This document shows positions 1-7,026 of a stretch of DNA of 41,702 nt, piece by piece; position 1 is the first letter of the stretch, and every line of letters begins with the position of its first letter. The translations under genes were made by a program, and so were the position numbers. The stretch is from a virus. The stretch spans positions 1-41,702 of the IMG/VR virus record IMGVR_UViG_3300046530_000355; one strand, 5' to 3'. Below the pieces are notes generated by a model. The model had not been told where the DNA came from. It saw nothing but the letters and a program-made list of their open reading frames with translations, and searched no databases.

Positions 1-159
1 TCAATACTTTGCGGCGTTGTCGACCCGCTTGCCTGCGTTCTGCGTGGCGTCAACGGTACCAGCCGCGTCCTTGCCCATACCGCGAATGGTATTGCCGCAA
101 GAAGACAGTGCGGCAGCAGTCAGGGTCACAGCGACAATCGCAACAACAGCTCTTTTCAT
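1..159 (-). CDS. Entericidin A/B-like small lipoprotein
   Basis: A 52-residue protein too short for most ORF callers. It has a classic lipoprotein signal: a basic start (MKRA), a hydrophobic Ala/Val/Leu core and a lipobox ending LSSC with the acylated Cys at residue 21. The mature part (CGNTIRGMGKDAAGT...) matches the entericidin pattern of small cell-envelope lipoproteins. A GGAGAGG ribosome-binding site lies about 8-13 bases upstream of the ATG. Entericidins in enterobacteria are stress-related envelope lipoproteins; the role in rhizobia is less clear. It is probably a host or island gene rather than phage. The stop codon is exactly at the window edge. Confidence 0.85.
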   Translation of the reverse strand: MKRAVVAIVAVTLTAAALSSCGNTIRGMGKDAAGTVDATQNAGKRVDNAAKY

Positions 160-231
160 GGTCCAACCTCTCCGGCGTTATTGATAGCAGCGTAGATAGG
201 GCGTTCCATGCAGAGGACCATTGCTCTCACG

Positions 232-429
232 CTACACTCGGTGAACGATCTCGTCGCGCTGAATCTGCGTTCCGATACGCGGTGACGCTGCGCCGCTTGT
301 CGCAGCACCCGAAAACTCGGGCCTATGACATTCCATCAGGTAGAGCGCGATGTCACCCCGGCACGCATCCTCGAGAACTTCGACCTTATAGCCGCAAGGC
401 AACGGTCTATTCTCCCTTGACTGGCTCAC
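232..429 (-). CDS. Small hypothetical protein (uncertain)
   Basis: A possible 65-residue protein starting at a GTG inside the end of the preceding gene (407-598), in another frame. The sequence (MSQSRENRPLPCGYKVEVLE...) has ordinary amino-acid composition, and its position as third gene after two coupled genes suggests translational coupling. There is no clear Shine-Dalgarno sequence. No family is recognised. The longer reading frame extending to 519 is Ser/Arg-rich in its first third and that part is probably not translated. It could be a shadow frame. Confidence 0.35.
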   Translation of the reverse strand: MSQSRENRPLPCGYKVEVLEDACRGDIALYLMECHRPEFSGAATSGAASPRIGTQIQRDEIVHRV

Positions 430-598
430 CAAAAAGCTCTGAAAGCTCGTCGAATGTTTCCGAGACGCGGTAGGCCTGCCAAGATTCGATTTCGTTGTCG
501 CTGCCTGCCTCCTCGGCATAAGCGGCGAGGGCTGACATGATGCGGATTTCTAGCCCTAGCGTTCTGACTGCCGATTGGAGTTTGTCGCGAGCGGTCAT
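407..598 (-). CDS. Hypothetical protein, 63 aa
   Basis: A small acidic, helical-looking protein (MTARDKLQSAVRTLGLEIRI...). Its ATG overlaps the stop codon of the upstream gene (595-1005) in an ATGA arrangement, so the two are translationally coupled and likely one operon. No domain is recognised. It carries no signal peptide or membrane segment. Confidence 0.6.
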   Translation of the reverse strand: MTARDKLQSAVRTLGLEIRIMSALAAYAEEAGSDNEIESWQAYRVSETFDELSELFGEPVKGE

Positions 599-1005
599 CG
601 GCGCACCTCTCCGAAAGGATAATGATCGCCTCTCGGATCGGAATAATAAAGCAGGCCGGCGTCTTCGCGTGTCACCCCGCTCGTTTTCTCTATGTACCGG
701 GTGACCTGGATAAGGAGGCGGTCTAGGTTGCGAAATAGGTTCGCCCCGTCGAGGTCGTTGACATAGTTCGCCACCAGCGTATCCGCATGTGACCGCGCAA
801 CGCCAAGTTGGTACAGCGCTGCTTCCGGCGTGCCGGCGGTGTGGAATGAGGCTTCCGTCTCAAGCTGTGAGATCCTCTCTGCGAAAATTTCACGCTCGAT
901 GTCCTGATGGTTCTCGTCGGCCTGACGCCAATCTCGCATCGAGCTTACCGCGACCGCGGTGATTGCCTCGGCCGTTATATCGTTGCTAACCATGTCCAGG
1001 CTCAT
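595..1005 (-). CDS. Hypothetical protein, 136 aa
   Basis: A soluble acidic protein that looks mostly helical, with no signal peptide or membrane segment. GGAG is about ten bases before the ATG. It is the first gene of a minus-strand operon with the 63-residue gene and is divergent from the XRE regulator at 1099. The operator-like palindromes at 1044-1093 lie between the two and could control both. I do not recognise the family. Confidence 0.65.
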   Translation of the reverse strand: MSLDMVSNDITAEAITAVAVSSMRDWRQADENHQDIEREIFAERISQLETEASFHTAGTPEAALYQLGVARSHADTLVANYVNDLDGANLFRNLDRLLIQVTRYIEKTSGVTREDAGLLYYSDPRGDHYPFGEVRR

Positions 1006-1043
1006 TTTGGATCACTCCGTTGCGTCTGCTTTCATCTCATGCA

Positions 1044-1093
1044 ATACCTGGAGCATTAAACGAGCCCTGAGGCATCGTCAATACCTGAGGTAT
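1044..1093. promoter_or_regulatory. Operator array upstream of XRE regulator
   Basis: Three related sites lie between the divergent genes: ATACCTGGAGCAT (1044-1056), GCCCTGAGGCAT (1064-1075) and a perfect odd palindrome ATACCTGAGGTAT (1081-1093). The last one contains the likely Shine-Dalgarno GAGG of the regulator at 1099. The arrangement fits autorepression by that regulator, which is inferred from position only. Confidence 0.55.
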
Positions 1094-1098
1094 CAAAA

Positions 1099-1341
1099 AT
1101 GTTAACAAGTGAGCAGGTGCGTGCCGCTAGAGCGTTACTCAGGTGGGAGCAGAAAGATTTGGCCGACGCGTCCATCGTCTCGCTGCCTTCGATAAAGCGC
1201 CTAGAGACTCAGCCCGGTGCGCTTTCGGCACAACCCCGAACCGTCGTTGCCATCCGTACCGCGCTTGAGTCGGCTGGTATTTTGTTCATAGACCAGAACG
1301 GGAACGGGCCCGGCGTCCGCTTGCGCGATCGGCAGACTTGA
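1099..1341 (+). CDS. Small XRE-family HTH transcriptional regulator
   Basis: An 80-residue protein with a Cro/CI-type helix-turn-helix near the N-terminus (residues 5-35: AARALLRWEQKDLADAS followed by SLPSIKRLE, where helix 3 contacts DNA). A short C-terminal tail ends in VRLRDRQT. This compact architecture is common in rhizobial genomes and islands. Three palindromic sites directly upstream, one overlapping the ribosome-binding site, suggest autoregulation. It is the only Cro/CI-like protein in the window, but it lies about 38 kb from the phage integrase, so a role as prophage repressor is doubtful. Confidence 0.8.
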   Translation: MLTSEQVRAARALLRWEQKDLADASIVSLPSIKRLETQPGALSAQPRTVVAIRTALESAGILFIDQNGNGPGVRLRDRQT

Positions 1342-1468
1342 CCGCCCTCAGCCGCGCCGATAGCTTCTAATTGCGGCGGCCACCCGCAACACCACAAGAG
1401 GAGACAACGCGCTGGAGGCTGGCATTCGTGCCGGCGGCCGATGTGTTTTTTGTGGAGTTTGTAGATAA

Positions 1469-2157
1469 ATGCCTCTGAATCTCATCCATAGGAAAGACTC
1501 CCCAAATTGGTGGATTCGCGGCAGCGTGCGCGGCATCGCGGTCAACGAGAGCACCAAGGTTACCGACCGCGAAACCGCCGATATCATCCGTATCGTCCGT
1601 GAGAAGACCCTGCTCGACGAGAGCATTTTCGGTCGAAAGATCGATGTCACCTTCAATGACGCCGCGGATTCATATCCGCAAGGCGGCGGATCCACGCGTT
1701 TCCTCGATCGTCTACGTGCCGCACTGGGCTCGAAATGTTGAGAAGGCTCCGGCAAGCTGACCTTGATGGTATAGCCAACTCGCTCTACCGAGGCGGTTCT
1801 GCGGAAATACGCAACCGGCAATGCTACACGCCCTTCATCGCCTTCTGGAACCAACTCAGCAGCTCGATTGGATCTGCACGCCGGCGCCTCATGGCTGCCT
1901 GTAATCCGATCGGCGACATCAGCCCCTACACCGCGCGCCACACAGTCTCTATGCAGCTCGTCATCAACGGCGTGCATTCTCACATCAAAGATCAGATCCT
2001 CGGCCATTCGGTCGATAGCATGTCGCGCCACTACACCAGCGTGCCGCAAGCACCTCTGATCGAAGCCATCAACACACTGCCAGTTCCACCCGTTTGGAAG
2101 GACCTACCTTGGTGGGATGATCCGCTCACGTGGTCGCGAAAGCATATTAGGTGGTAA
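1469..2157 (+). pseudogene. Degraded tyrosine recombinase (phage-type integrase)
   Basis: Two fragments in different frames make up one broken integrase. The first (1469-1741) holds the arm-binding N-terminus (MPLNLIHRKDSPNWWIRG). The second (1735-2157) holds part of the core-binding domain and the C-terminal catalytic half with YTARHT, LGHS and the nucleophile Tyr in SRHYTSV. A frameshift near 1735 joins them, and the stretch carrying the first catalytic Arg is missing. The whole is about 690 bases against roughly 1.1 kb for an intact gene. It is a relic of an earlier insertion, followed directly by another recombinase at 2160. Confidence 0.8.
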
Positions 2158-2159
2158 CC

Positions 2160-3209
2160 ATGAACGCCCCTCGCCTCAAAGGTCTCGCCAAAATCCGCAA
2201 GACCCTCGCCACCGGCAAAACCATCACCTACTGCTACGCCTGGCGTGCCGGTCCACTCCTCAAAAACAAAATTGGCGAGCCGATCCAACCGGATGATCCT
2301 GCCCTCCCCGCAGCTTACGAAGCCGCACACGAGGCTCGCCGCAATCCTCAGACAAACGACCTCGCGATGCTCATCACTCGTTTCAGGAAGTCCACAGATT
2401 TTACCGCAACTGCGCACGATACCCAACGCGAGTACAACCGCTATCTTGACCAGATCCGCGAGAAATTCGGATCGATAACGATCGAGGAACTGCAACGACC
2501 CATGACGCGGGGCAAGTTTAAAGAATGGCGGGACAGCCTCGCTCGCACACCCCGCGCCGCGGACTACGCATGGATGGTTTTGGCTCGTGTTCTATCTGTT
2601 GCGAAGGACCGAGGCACGTTGGCGGTAAACATCTGCGAGCGTGGTGGAAGATTGAGCCGAGGCGGGCGGGCGGAGAAAATCTGGACTGATGCGGATATCG
2701 CCCGTTTCGACGCTGTGGCGCCGGCCTACATGCGGCTCGCACTTTTGCTGGGTCTTTGGACTGGGCAACGCCAAGGCGACCTCCTCCGGCTTGCTTGGAC
2801 GGCCTACGATGGCACATCGATCAGGCTCAAGCAAAGCAAGACCGGCGCGCGTGTAACGGTGCCGTTAGCTGCGCCGGTGCGAGCGGCACTCGACACCCTC
2901 GGCCGTGAAGGAAAGACGGTCCTCCTCAACTCTCGTGGGCAGCCTTGGACCAAGGCGGGATTTCAAACGAGTTGGAGAAAAATCTGCGAGAAGGCCGGCA
3001 TAAAGGGCCTGACGTATCACGACCTCAGGGGTACCACGGTGACGCGTCTCGCTCTTGCCGGATGCACAGTGACCGAGATCGCTGCGGTTACTGGCCACTC
3101 GTTGAAGGACGTCGACCGAATTCTTGACGTGCATTACCTAGGAGGACGGGAGGAGCTTGCTCGACGCGCGATTGCGAAGCTGGAGGCGGCTGAGGAAACG
3201 GAAGAATAG
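2160..3209 (+). CDS. Tyrosine recombinase/integrase
   Basis: A 349-residue site-specific recombinase with the catalytic set visible: Arg in TGQRQGDLL (about residue 203), Lys in the beta-hairpin QSKTG, HDLRGT (about 286-291), TGHS and the Tyr nucleophile in DVHYLG (about 325). The N-terminal part is a SAM-like core-binding domain. ATG 2160 is preferred over the upstream in-frame GTG at 2151, which overlaps the stop of the preceding pseudogene. It seems intact. It is not next to a recognisable attachment site, so it may belong to another island rather than the main prophage. Confidence 0.85.
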   Translation: MNAPRLKGLAKIRKTLATGKTITYCYAWRAGPLLKNKIGEPIQPDDPALPAAYEAAHEARRNPQTNDLAMLITRFRKSTDFTATAHDTQREYNRYLDQIREKFGSITIEELQRPMTRGKFKEWRDSLARTPRAADYAWMVLARVLSVAKDRGTLAVNICERGGRLSRGGRAEKIWTDADIARFDAVAPAYMRLALLLGLWTGQRQGDLLRLAWTAYDGTSIRLKQSKTGARVTVPLAAPVRAALDTLGREGKTVLLNSRGQPWTKAGFQTSWRKICEKAGIKGLTYHDLRGTTVTRLALAGCTVTEIAAVTGHSLKDVDRILDVHYLGGREELARRAIAKLEAAEETEE

Positions 3210-3438
3210 TCGTTGAGAATTGCCGGCGTAGTGAAATACGGCTCCGGCCGCACGCTTGGGAACTATCGCGACTTGCGGGTGTTCTGCAGAAGTCACGAGG
3301 GCAACGTCCCCGTCCCTCACGTTGAAGTCCGCCCAATCGAACTTCTCGCCCTCGTGACATTGCCATCAAATCATTGACACCCCCACCATTACTGGCAACT
3401 TAAGCTAGGCGAATCTTCGCCGGGGTAATGGGGAAACT

Positions 3439-3810
3439 ATGAAGACCAAAATTATACTGCTGGCGCTCGCGCTGGCCCTTTCCGCGTGTGCAAAGCGCCC
3501 GGATGCAATAGTTCCGGCAGACATTCCAATGGCTGCATACACGCATCTCAACTGCGAACAGCTTGCTCAGGAATATATGAAGGAGCAGACCAACTTGACG
3601 GCTGTGTCGAAGGCTCAAAGCGATGCCGCAACGGGCGACGCCGTCGGCGTCTTCCTCGTAGGCGTTCCGATGTCATCGACTTTCGGCGGAGACAAGGAAG
3701 GCCAGGTGGCTGTAGCGAAGGGCAAGGTTCAGGCGATCCAATCAGCGATGACCAGCAAGGCCTGCAACGTTCCAATTGTGCCGCCAACGAAGGCAAAGAA
3801 GACGACATAA
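3439..3810 (+). CDS. Small secreted lipoprotein
   Basis: A 123-residue protein with a lipoprotein signal (MKTKIILLALALALSAC, Cys at about residue 17). The mature part has a Cys at about 39, a Gly/Val-rich hydrophobic stretch near residues 68-80 (VGVFLVGVPMSS) and another Cys near 109, giving a possible disulfide. GGGG precedes the ATG. A strong terminator follows immediately. Lipoproteins of this shape occur in rhizobial chromosomes and islands; function is unknown. Confidence 0.75.
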   Translation: MKTKIILLALALALSACAKRPDAIVPADIPMAAYTHLNCEQLAQEYMKEQTNLTAVSKAQSDAATGDAVGVFLVGVPMSSTFGGDKEGQVAVAKGKVQAIQSAMTSKACNVPIVPPTKAKKTT

Positions 3811-3811
3811 C

Positions 3812-3837
3812 ATGGGGCGCTTCGGCGCCCCATCTTT
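3812..3837 (+). terminator. Rho-independent terminator
   Basis: A perfect 9-bp GC-rich stem (ATGGGGCGC/GCGCCCCAT) closed by a UUCG tetraloop and followed by CTTTT, one base after the stop codon of the lipoprotein gene. Confidence 0.85.
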
Positions 3838-3945
3838 TGATCTGAGGATGCTAATTTGGCGCGGGCTACCGCAACATCATCGCAATTAACCCTGTCTGAT
3901 AATCGCCGACGAACGCTCTTCCCCAGATCCGCCTTGGAGGCCTAA

Positions 3946-3976
3946 ATAGAACGAACCCGCCACCGGACTGCAAACC
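3946..3976. other. Imperfect hairpin upstream of broken recombinase
   Basis: The stretch from CCCG (about 3947) to CGGG (about 3976) folds into a stem of 4+3+2 pairs interrupted by two C-A mismatches, around an ACTGCAAA loop. It resembles a tRNA anticodon arm (CTGCAAA is a Cys-type loop), but the stem does not close properly. It could be a remnant crossover site of the adjacent recombinase, or chance. Confidence 0.25.
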
Positions 3977-4016
3977 AGTGACGGGATCTAACCGCCCAAC
4001 ACATATGAGGTGTTCG

Positions 4017-4926
4017 ATGGCTTACCAATATGTAGCGAGCAATCGTTACGTCATCAATAATGATGACGTCTATCCTAAACATGCCAGAAATTTCAGAACC
4101 TTCCGCGAAGCCGCTCAGAGCTACCTCGATCACGGTGGCCAAGGTCGTTATATGGAGGCGCTGGTGGATTTGATCGGCGATAGGCCTGTCTCGTCGATCA
4201 CACCTTTCGATATCAAAGAGGCAGCGCTCAGCATTCTTCCAGACCGAAAGAACGCCACCCTCAACCGATGCGTCCTGACGCCGGCTCGATCGGTGATCAA
4301 TCACGCCTACGAGCGAGGCTGGTTCAACCTGATTCGGATCAAGCGCCTCAAAGAGGAGAAGCCCGTCCGAAGAGGATACGCTACACCAGTGTGGCTGTAC
4401 CTGTTCTTCCGACAATGCCGGGTCGACGGCCTCCCTCACGTAGCCGCGCTGGTACTTTTCATGGCACAGACCGGTGCGCGCGTGTCAGAGGCCCTGCGGC
4501 TGTCGTGGAGCAATGTGAACCTTCATAAGCGGGAAGCCCTCCTGGTGAGAACGAAGACAGATACTAACTCCATCAGGGCGCTCACGGACGAGCTAGTGAC
4601 GAGGTTCACCGAACTGCAGTATCTGCACAGCCCTGCCCCCGACGACCCGATTTTCGTCATCACCAACCGTCACAACGTCAACGACCGGCTAAAGGCGATC
4701 TGCCGACGCGCGGGGATCGAATACAAGCCGGCTCATACATGTAGCCGCGTGACCTACGCCAATATGGCCATGGATCTCGGCGTCGACGTGAAGACCGCAA
4801 TGGCTGGTGGTGGGTGGGTGGGTGAGTTCGCCGATCTTCCTCGATATATATGTTAGACCTCGTCAGAACGCCGGCCGCGTCGTGGCGGATCGCTTCAACC
4901 AGTTGAGCTTTGGCGGTATGGTTTAG
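4017..4926 (+). pseudogene. Tyrosine recombinase frameshifted by a TGGG repeat
   Basis: The open frame from ATG 4017 (good GAGGTG ribosome site) encodes core-binding and catalytic domains, with TGARVSEAL (first catalytic Arg) and HTCSRVTYA. It runs off-frame after MAGGGWV and stops at 4856 without a tyrosine nucleophile. The cause is a (TGGG)3TG run at 4811-4824. Removing one 4-base unit restores GWVSSPIFLDIYVRPRQNAG..., which carries the missing Tyr and ends at TAG 4924-4926, giving a 301-residue protein. So either a recent loss-of-function or a slippage-controlled switch. The histidine and arginine are one residue further apart than in the usual H-x-x-R. Confidence 0.8.
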
Positions 4927-4954
4927 CGAAATTCTTCGCACCCAAAACAAAAAT

Positions 4955-4984
4955 AGCGCCCTCCGCGGTGAGGCAGAGGGCGCT
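4955..4984. terminator. Terminator-like hairpin
   Basis: A perfect 9-bp stem AGCGCCCTC/GAGGGCGCT with a 12-base loop, 28 bases after the restored stop of the recombinase. On the minus strand it is followed by ATTTTTGTTTT; on the plus strand it has only a weak T content after it. It separates the recombinase from the next operon. Confidence 0.6.
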
Positions 4985-5018
4985 TGACAGTTCTCTAATT
5001 TGAGAACAAATAAAGAAC
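4984..5018 (+). promoter_or_regulatory. Promoter region with LexA-type SOS box
   Basis: A TTGACA hexamer (4984-4989) is followed by the palindrome GTTCTC-N6-GAGAAC (4990-5007) and a direct repeat GAAC-N7-GAAC (5004-5018). The latter is the established recognition pattern of alphaproteobacterial LexA. It ends at the base before the ATG of the 97-residue gene, which has no Shine-Dalgarno sequence. The operon is therefore likely DNA-damage-inducible and perhaps translated from a leaderless or nearly leaderless mRNA (inference). Confidence 0.6.
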
Positions 5019-5312
5019 ATGACCGACCGAAATTTCTTTCAGGCCTTCGAAAAATGGTGGGAGGCGTCGCCAGACCGGCTCCCGACGAAACGAGCGCGGG
5101 ACCGCGCACGAGACGCGTTCCTTGCCGGCTGCCGCGTGGCGACCGAGCCGAAGCTCTATCGTTTCCAGGCCGGACAATGGGTGGTTACCGTTAAGGCTCA
5201 GACGGTGGGCGAGGCTAGAAAAGAAGCCATCCGAACACTTGATCGTCGTGCCGAAAAGATCGGGGCTGATCGGCCGGAGAGAGGATGGCAATTGTCACAG
5301 GTGATGCCATGA
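5019..5312 (+). CDS. Hypothetical protein, 97 aa (SOS-box operon gene 1)
   Basis: A basic, Trp-containing soluble protein (MTDRNFFQAFEKWWEASPDR...) with a helical N-terminus and a strand-rich middle (YRFQAGQWVVTVKAQTVGEA). The ATG follows a LexA-type box directly and lacks a ribosome-binding site. The stop overlaps the next start in ATGA. Small genes of this kind are frequent behind integrases in rhizobial prophages. No function is recognised. Confidence 0.7.
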   Translation: MTDRNFFQAFEKWWEASPDRLPTKRARDRARDAFLAGCRVATEPKLYRFQAGQWVVTVKAQTVGEARKEAIRTLDRRAEKIGADRPERGWQLSQVMP

Positions 5313-5548
5313 GCCTGCCCACGTTAAAGGACTACAGGGCCGATACGATCGACATGTCCTGCAAGCGATGCGACCGATACGGCATCCATGACCGGAAGGC
5401 ACTTGTGAAGAAACTCGGCGCCGCTACGACCTTCGTCGAGCTACGCCGAATCCTCGCGATCGGTTGCGACCGTCGCGGAACGGATGGCTGCCAAGCTCAT
5501 TTCCCTTGCCTACTCTCCGCGGACATCTTGATCGAGAAACGCAAATGA
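5309..5548 (+). CDS. Small Cys-rich protein, 79 aa (operon gene 2)
   Basis: Start chosen at 5309 because it overlaps the upstream stop in ATGA. It carries CKRC (C-x2-C) near residue 17, then three further Cys (GCDRRGTDGCQAHFPC), consistent with a zinc-ribbon-like fold. The middle contains a basic helix (DRKALVKKLG). Probably a small nucleic-acid or protein-binding factor; this is inference from the Cys pattern. Confidence 0.7.
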   Translation: MSLPTLKDYRADTIDMSCKRCDRYGIHDRKALVKKLGAATTFVELRRILAIGCDRRGTDGCQAHFPCLLSADILIEKRK

Positions 5549-5763
5549 GCGACGAAGACAGAACCGCCCGTGCAGAGGCAGCCATCCACCAAGACCACTA
5601 TTGCGACGCCGACGGCTGCAAGAAGTGGGGCTGCTACGGCTTCGAGGAAAGTCGTGCCATCACCCTCTGGTACTGCCCAGAGCATCAGCCGGCCGTGTAT
5701 CGCGGGTTGAAGAGGCATGGCCATGCAAGGCTTGAGGCGGCTGAGATCGCAGACAGCCTATGA
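5545..5763 (+). CDS. Small zinc-finger-like protein, 72 aa (operon gene 3)
   Basis: Start at 5545 overlaps the previous stop (ATGA); the upstream extension of the frame is a shadow of gene 2. Metal-binding residues HYCDADGCKKWGC and YCPEH give a Cys/His cluster typical of small phage zinc-finger proteins. The end overlaps the convergent protease gene by a few bases (5758-5763), so the two transcripts meet tail to tail. Confidence 0.7.
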   Translation: MSDEDRTARAEAAIHQDHYCDADGCKKWGCYGFEESRAITLWYCPEHQPAVYRGLKRHGHARLEAAEIADSL

Positions 5764-6411
5764 CCCTGGCCTGGATAGAGCCTCAATCAGTCGTTGCTTC
5801 TGTGCGAATTCAATAAAATCTTGCTTTTGTTCTGCACCAGAATATGCGGCGAATCCGCTATGACCAGATGCTGCCTTCATCAATTTCACACATTCCATGG
5901 CAGGCAGTTCCCGAAACCAATTGTGATAGAACACTGCGTAAGCGATAAGCGCCTCGTCCCACGGCACCTCTCGAGTGCTGCCAACGGTGACGTAAAAGGG
6001 CTTATGGTTGACATCTTCACTCATTGACATCCTGATAGAAGCGGCACCCCCACAAGTCGAAAAAGTGACCATCAGGCCGAGTGGCAACGCACTGTTGATC
6101 GGGGAAAGAATGTCTCTGAGATCGTCCCAGGATAAGATCCGTCCGTCCGTGAGTTGCACCCCATCTGTGTTCCCGTGCATACTTAAATGGAGAACCGGGG
6201 CCTCTTCTCCATGTTTGCGATAGGCATCCAAAAACGGAAGACCTTCGCCCAACGCGAGAGCTCTTAGAAACTCGTCCAAATTCACCGCAAGGCTGTAAGA
6301 GTGCTTGATACCCGCGAGCTTGAATGTCTCGCATAAGGCGTTGCCCTCTGTTCTCCCGTCGGATAGGTCACGCGGACTTGGAGACTCAATAATGTAAACG
6401 TAGCCAGCCAT
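5758..6411 (-). CDS. Minimal caspase/CHAT-like (clan CD) cysteine protease
   Basis: A 217-residue single-domain protein. A first beta strand (YVYIIES) and a helix are followed by VLHLSMHG with catalytic His79, then VTFSTCGGAAS with catalytic Cys120, the His...Cys dyad order of clan CD peptidases (caspases, CHAT, gingipain-like). The segment after Cys (VGSTREVPWDEALIAYAVFY) also follows the CHAT pattern. There is no secretion signal, so it should act in the cytoplasm. ATG 6411 has a strong AGAGAGG site that is sequestered in a 12-bp hairpin. Proteases of this clan drive abortive defence or regulated cell death when paired with a sensor or a substrate; the partner here is unknown. It is the last gene of the minus-strand accessory block. 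Confidence 0.7.
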   Translation of the reverse strand: MAGYVYIIESPSPRDLSDGRTEGNALCETFKLAGIKHSYSLAVNLDEFLRALALGEGLPFLDAYRKHGEEAPVLHLSMHGNTDGVQLTDGRILSWDDLRDILSPINSALPLGLMVTFSTCGGAASIRMSMSEDVNHKPFYVTVGSTREVPWDEALIAYAVFYHNWFRELPAMECVKLMKAASGHSGFAAYSGAEQKQDFIEFAQKQRLIEALSRPGS

Positions 6412-6418
6412 AAATGCC

Positions 6419-6472
6419 TCTCTAGAACGCAGAACCGGCATCAAAGCACATGGTGACTACGCGTTCTAGAGA
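6419..6472 (-). promoter_or_regulatory. Hairpin sequestering protease ribosome site, with leader ORF
   Basis: A perfect 12-bp inverted repeat, TCTCTAGAACGC (6419-6430) and GCGTTCTAGAGA (6461-6472), with a 30-base spacer. On the mRNA the 3' arm contains most of the Shine-Dalgarno AGAGAGG for ATG 6411, so the folded form would block translation. Within the spacer and arm lies a 9-codon ORF (6451-6422, MCFDAGSAF) whose stop is in the 3' arm; ribosomes on it would open the hairpin. Regulatory meaning is inferred. Confidence 0.55.
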
Positions 6473-6497
6473 CGTGACAGATGTCTGACTACCCCAC

Positions 6498-6545
6498 CGC
6501 TTGATGTCAGGGCGGTGGGCAGCAATCGGCCCGAAGCGGACAATT
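6498..6545. repeat. Composite repeat copy A
   Basis: Module X (CGCTTGATGTCAGGGCGGTGGG, 6498-6519, near 90% identical to the copy at 7066) is followed by module Y' containing GAAGCGGACAATTGGCGCTC. On its own the left part also forms a hairpin, CCCACCGC/GCGGTGGG (about 6494-6519). Together with copy B it brackets the orphan gene 6551-6946. Confidence 0.55.
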
Positions 6546-6550
6546 GGCGC

Positions 6551-6946
6551 TCATTTCAGTAGAATCCATGGGGATCGGCGGGCAATACGCTCCCGAAGGA
6601 TTGCGCCCTTTTGGGTGGCCAAAAGGACATAGCCCTGATCACTCCCAATCCGAAACGGCAGGTAGTTTTTTGCGTCTGCCAAGACAGACGTGTCGTCCAC
6701 GGGCGAAAAACGCAGATCGCCGCCAGCGCATATGTTGACGTACCCTTTCCTGAGCAACAGCGCATTCAACCCACATACTGATATCAATGGGTACTTCTTC
6801 GAATAGCCTAGCGCGGGGTCAGTAATTTCTCCTTCTGGCAGCGACCAAAATGTTTCGTAGAGGCCAATGACGTCATCGGTGGCCGTCTCCAAGATTTTAT
6901 AAAGAACCTCAAGTAGGTCAGGGAAAGAGAAACTGCCTTTGGTCAT
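6551..6946 (-). CDS. Orphan protein in accessory block, about 131 aa
   Basis: I do not recognise this protein. ATG 6946 (MTKGSFSFPDLLEVLYK...) is the first ATG in frame; the frame itself begins with a TTG at 6997, and neither has a good ribosome site, so the gene may be 5'-truncated. The sequence looks genuine: a helical N-terminal third, then alternating hydrophobic strands (YPLISVCGLNALLL; GYVLLATQKGAILRERI). No membrane segment or catalytic motif is obvious. It lies between an HNH nuclease and a clan CD protease gene, on the same strand, and is bracketed by repeats, so it may be a sensor, an immunity protein or the protease substrate. That is speculation from context. Confidence 0.5.
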   Translation of the reverse strand: MTKGSFSFPDLLEVLYKILETATDDVIGLYETFWSLPEGEITDPALGYSKKYPLISVCGLNALLLRKGYVNICAGGDLRFSPVDDTSVLADAKNYLPFRIGSDQGYVLLATQKGAILRERIARRSPWILLK

Positions 6947-7026
6947 GAGTTTGCAACCAGCCAGATGATTGAAGGCCCTTAACTTCGCATAGCGCAATTA
7001 CCAAACTATCCGTAGTGCTGTCGATA

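Noticed and set aside
1348-2049. 233-residue minus ORF over the integrase pseudogene
   Set aside because: It covers a sequence with clear plus-strand recombinase similarity and has no motif of its own.
3946-3976. tRNA-Cys remnant
   Set aside because: The CTGCAAA loop fits, but the anticodon stem does not pair and no T arm or acceptor follows.
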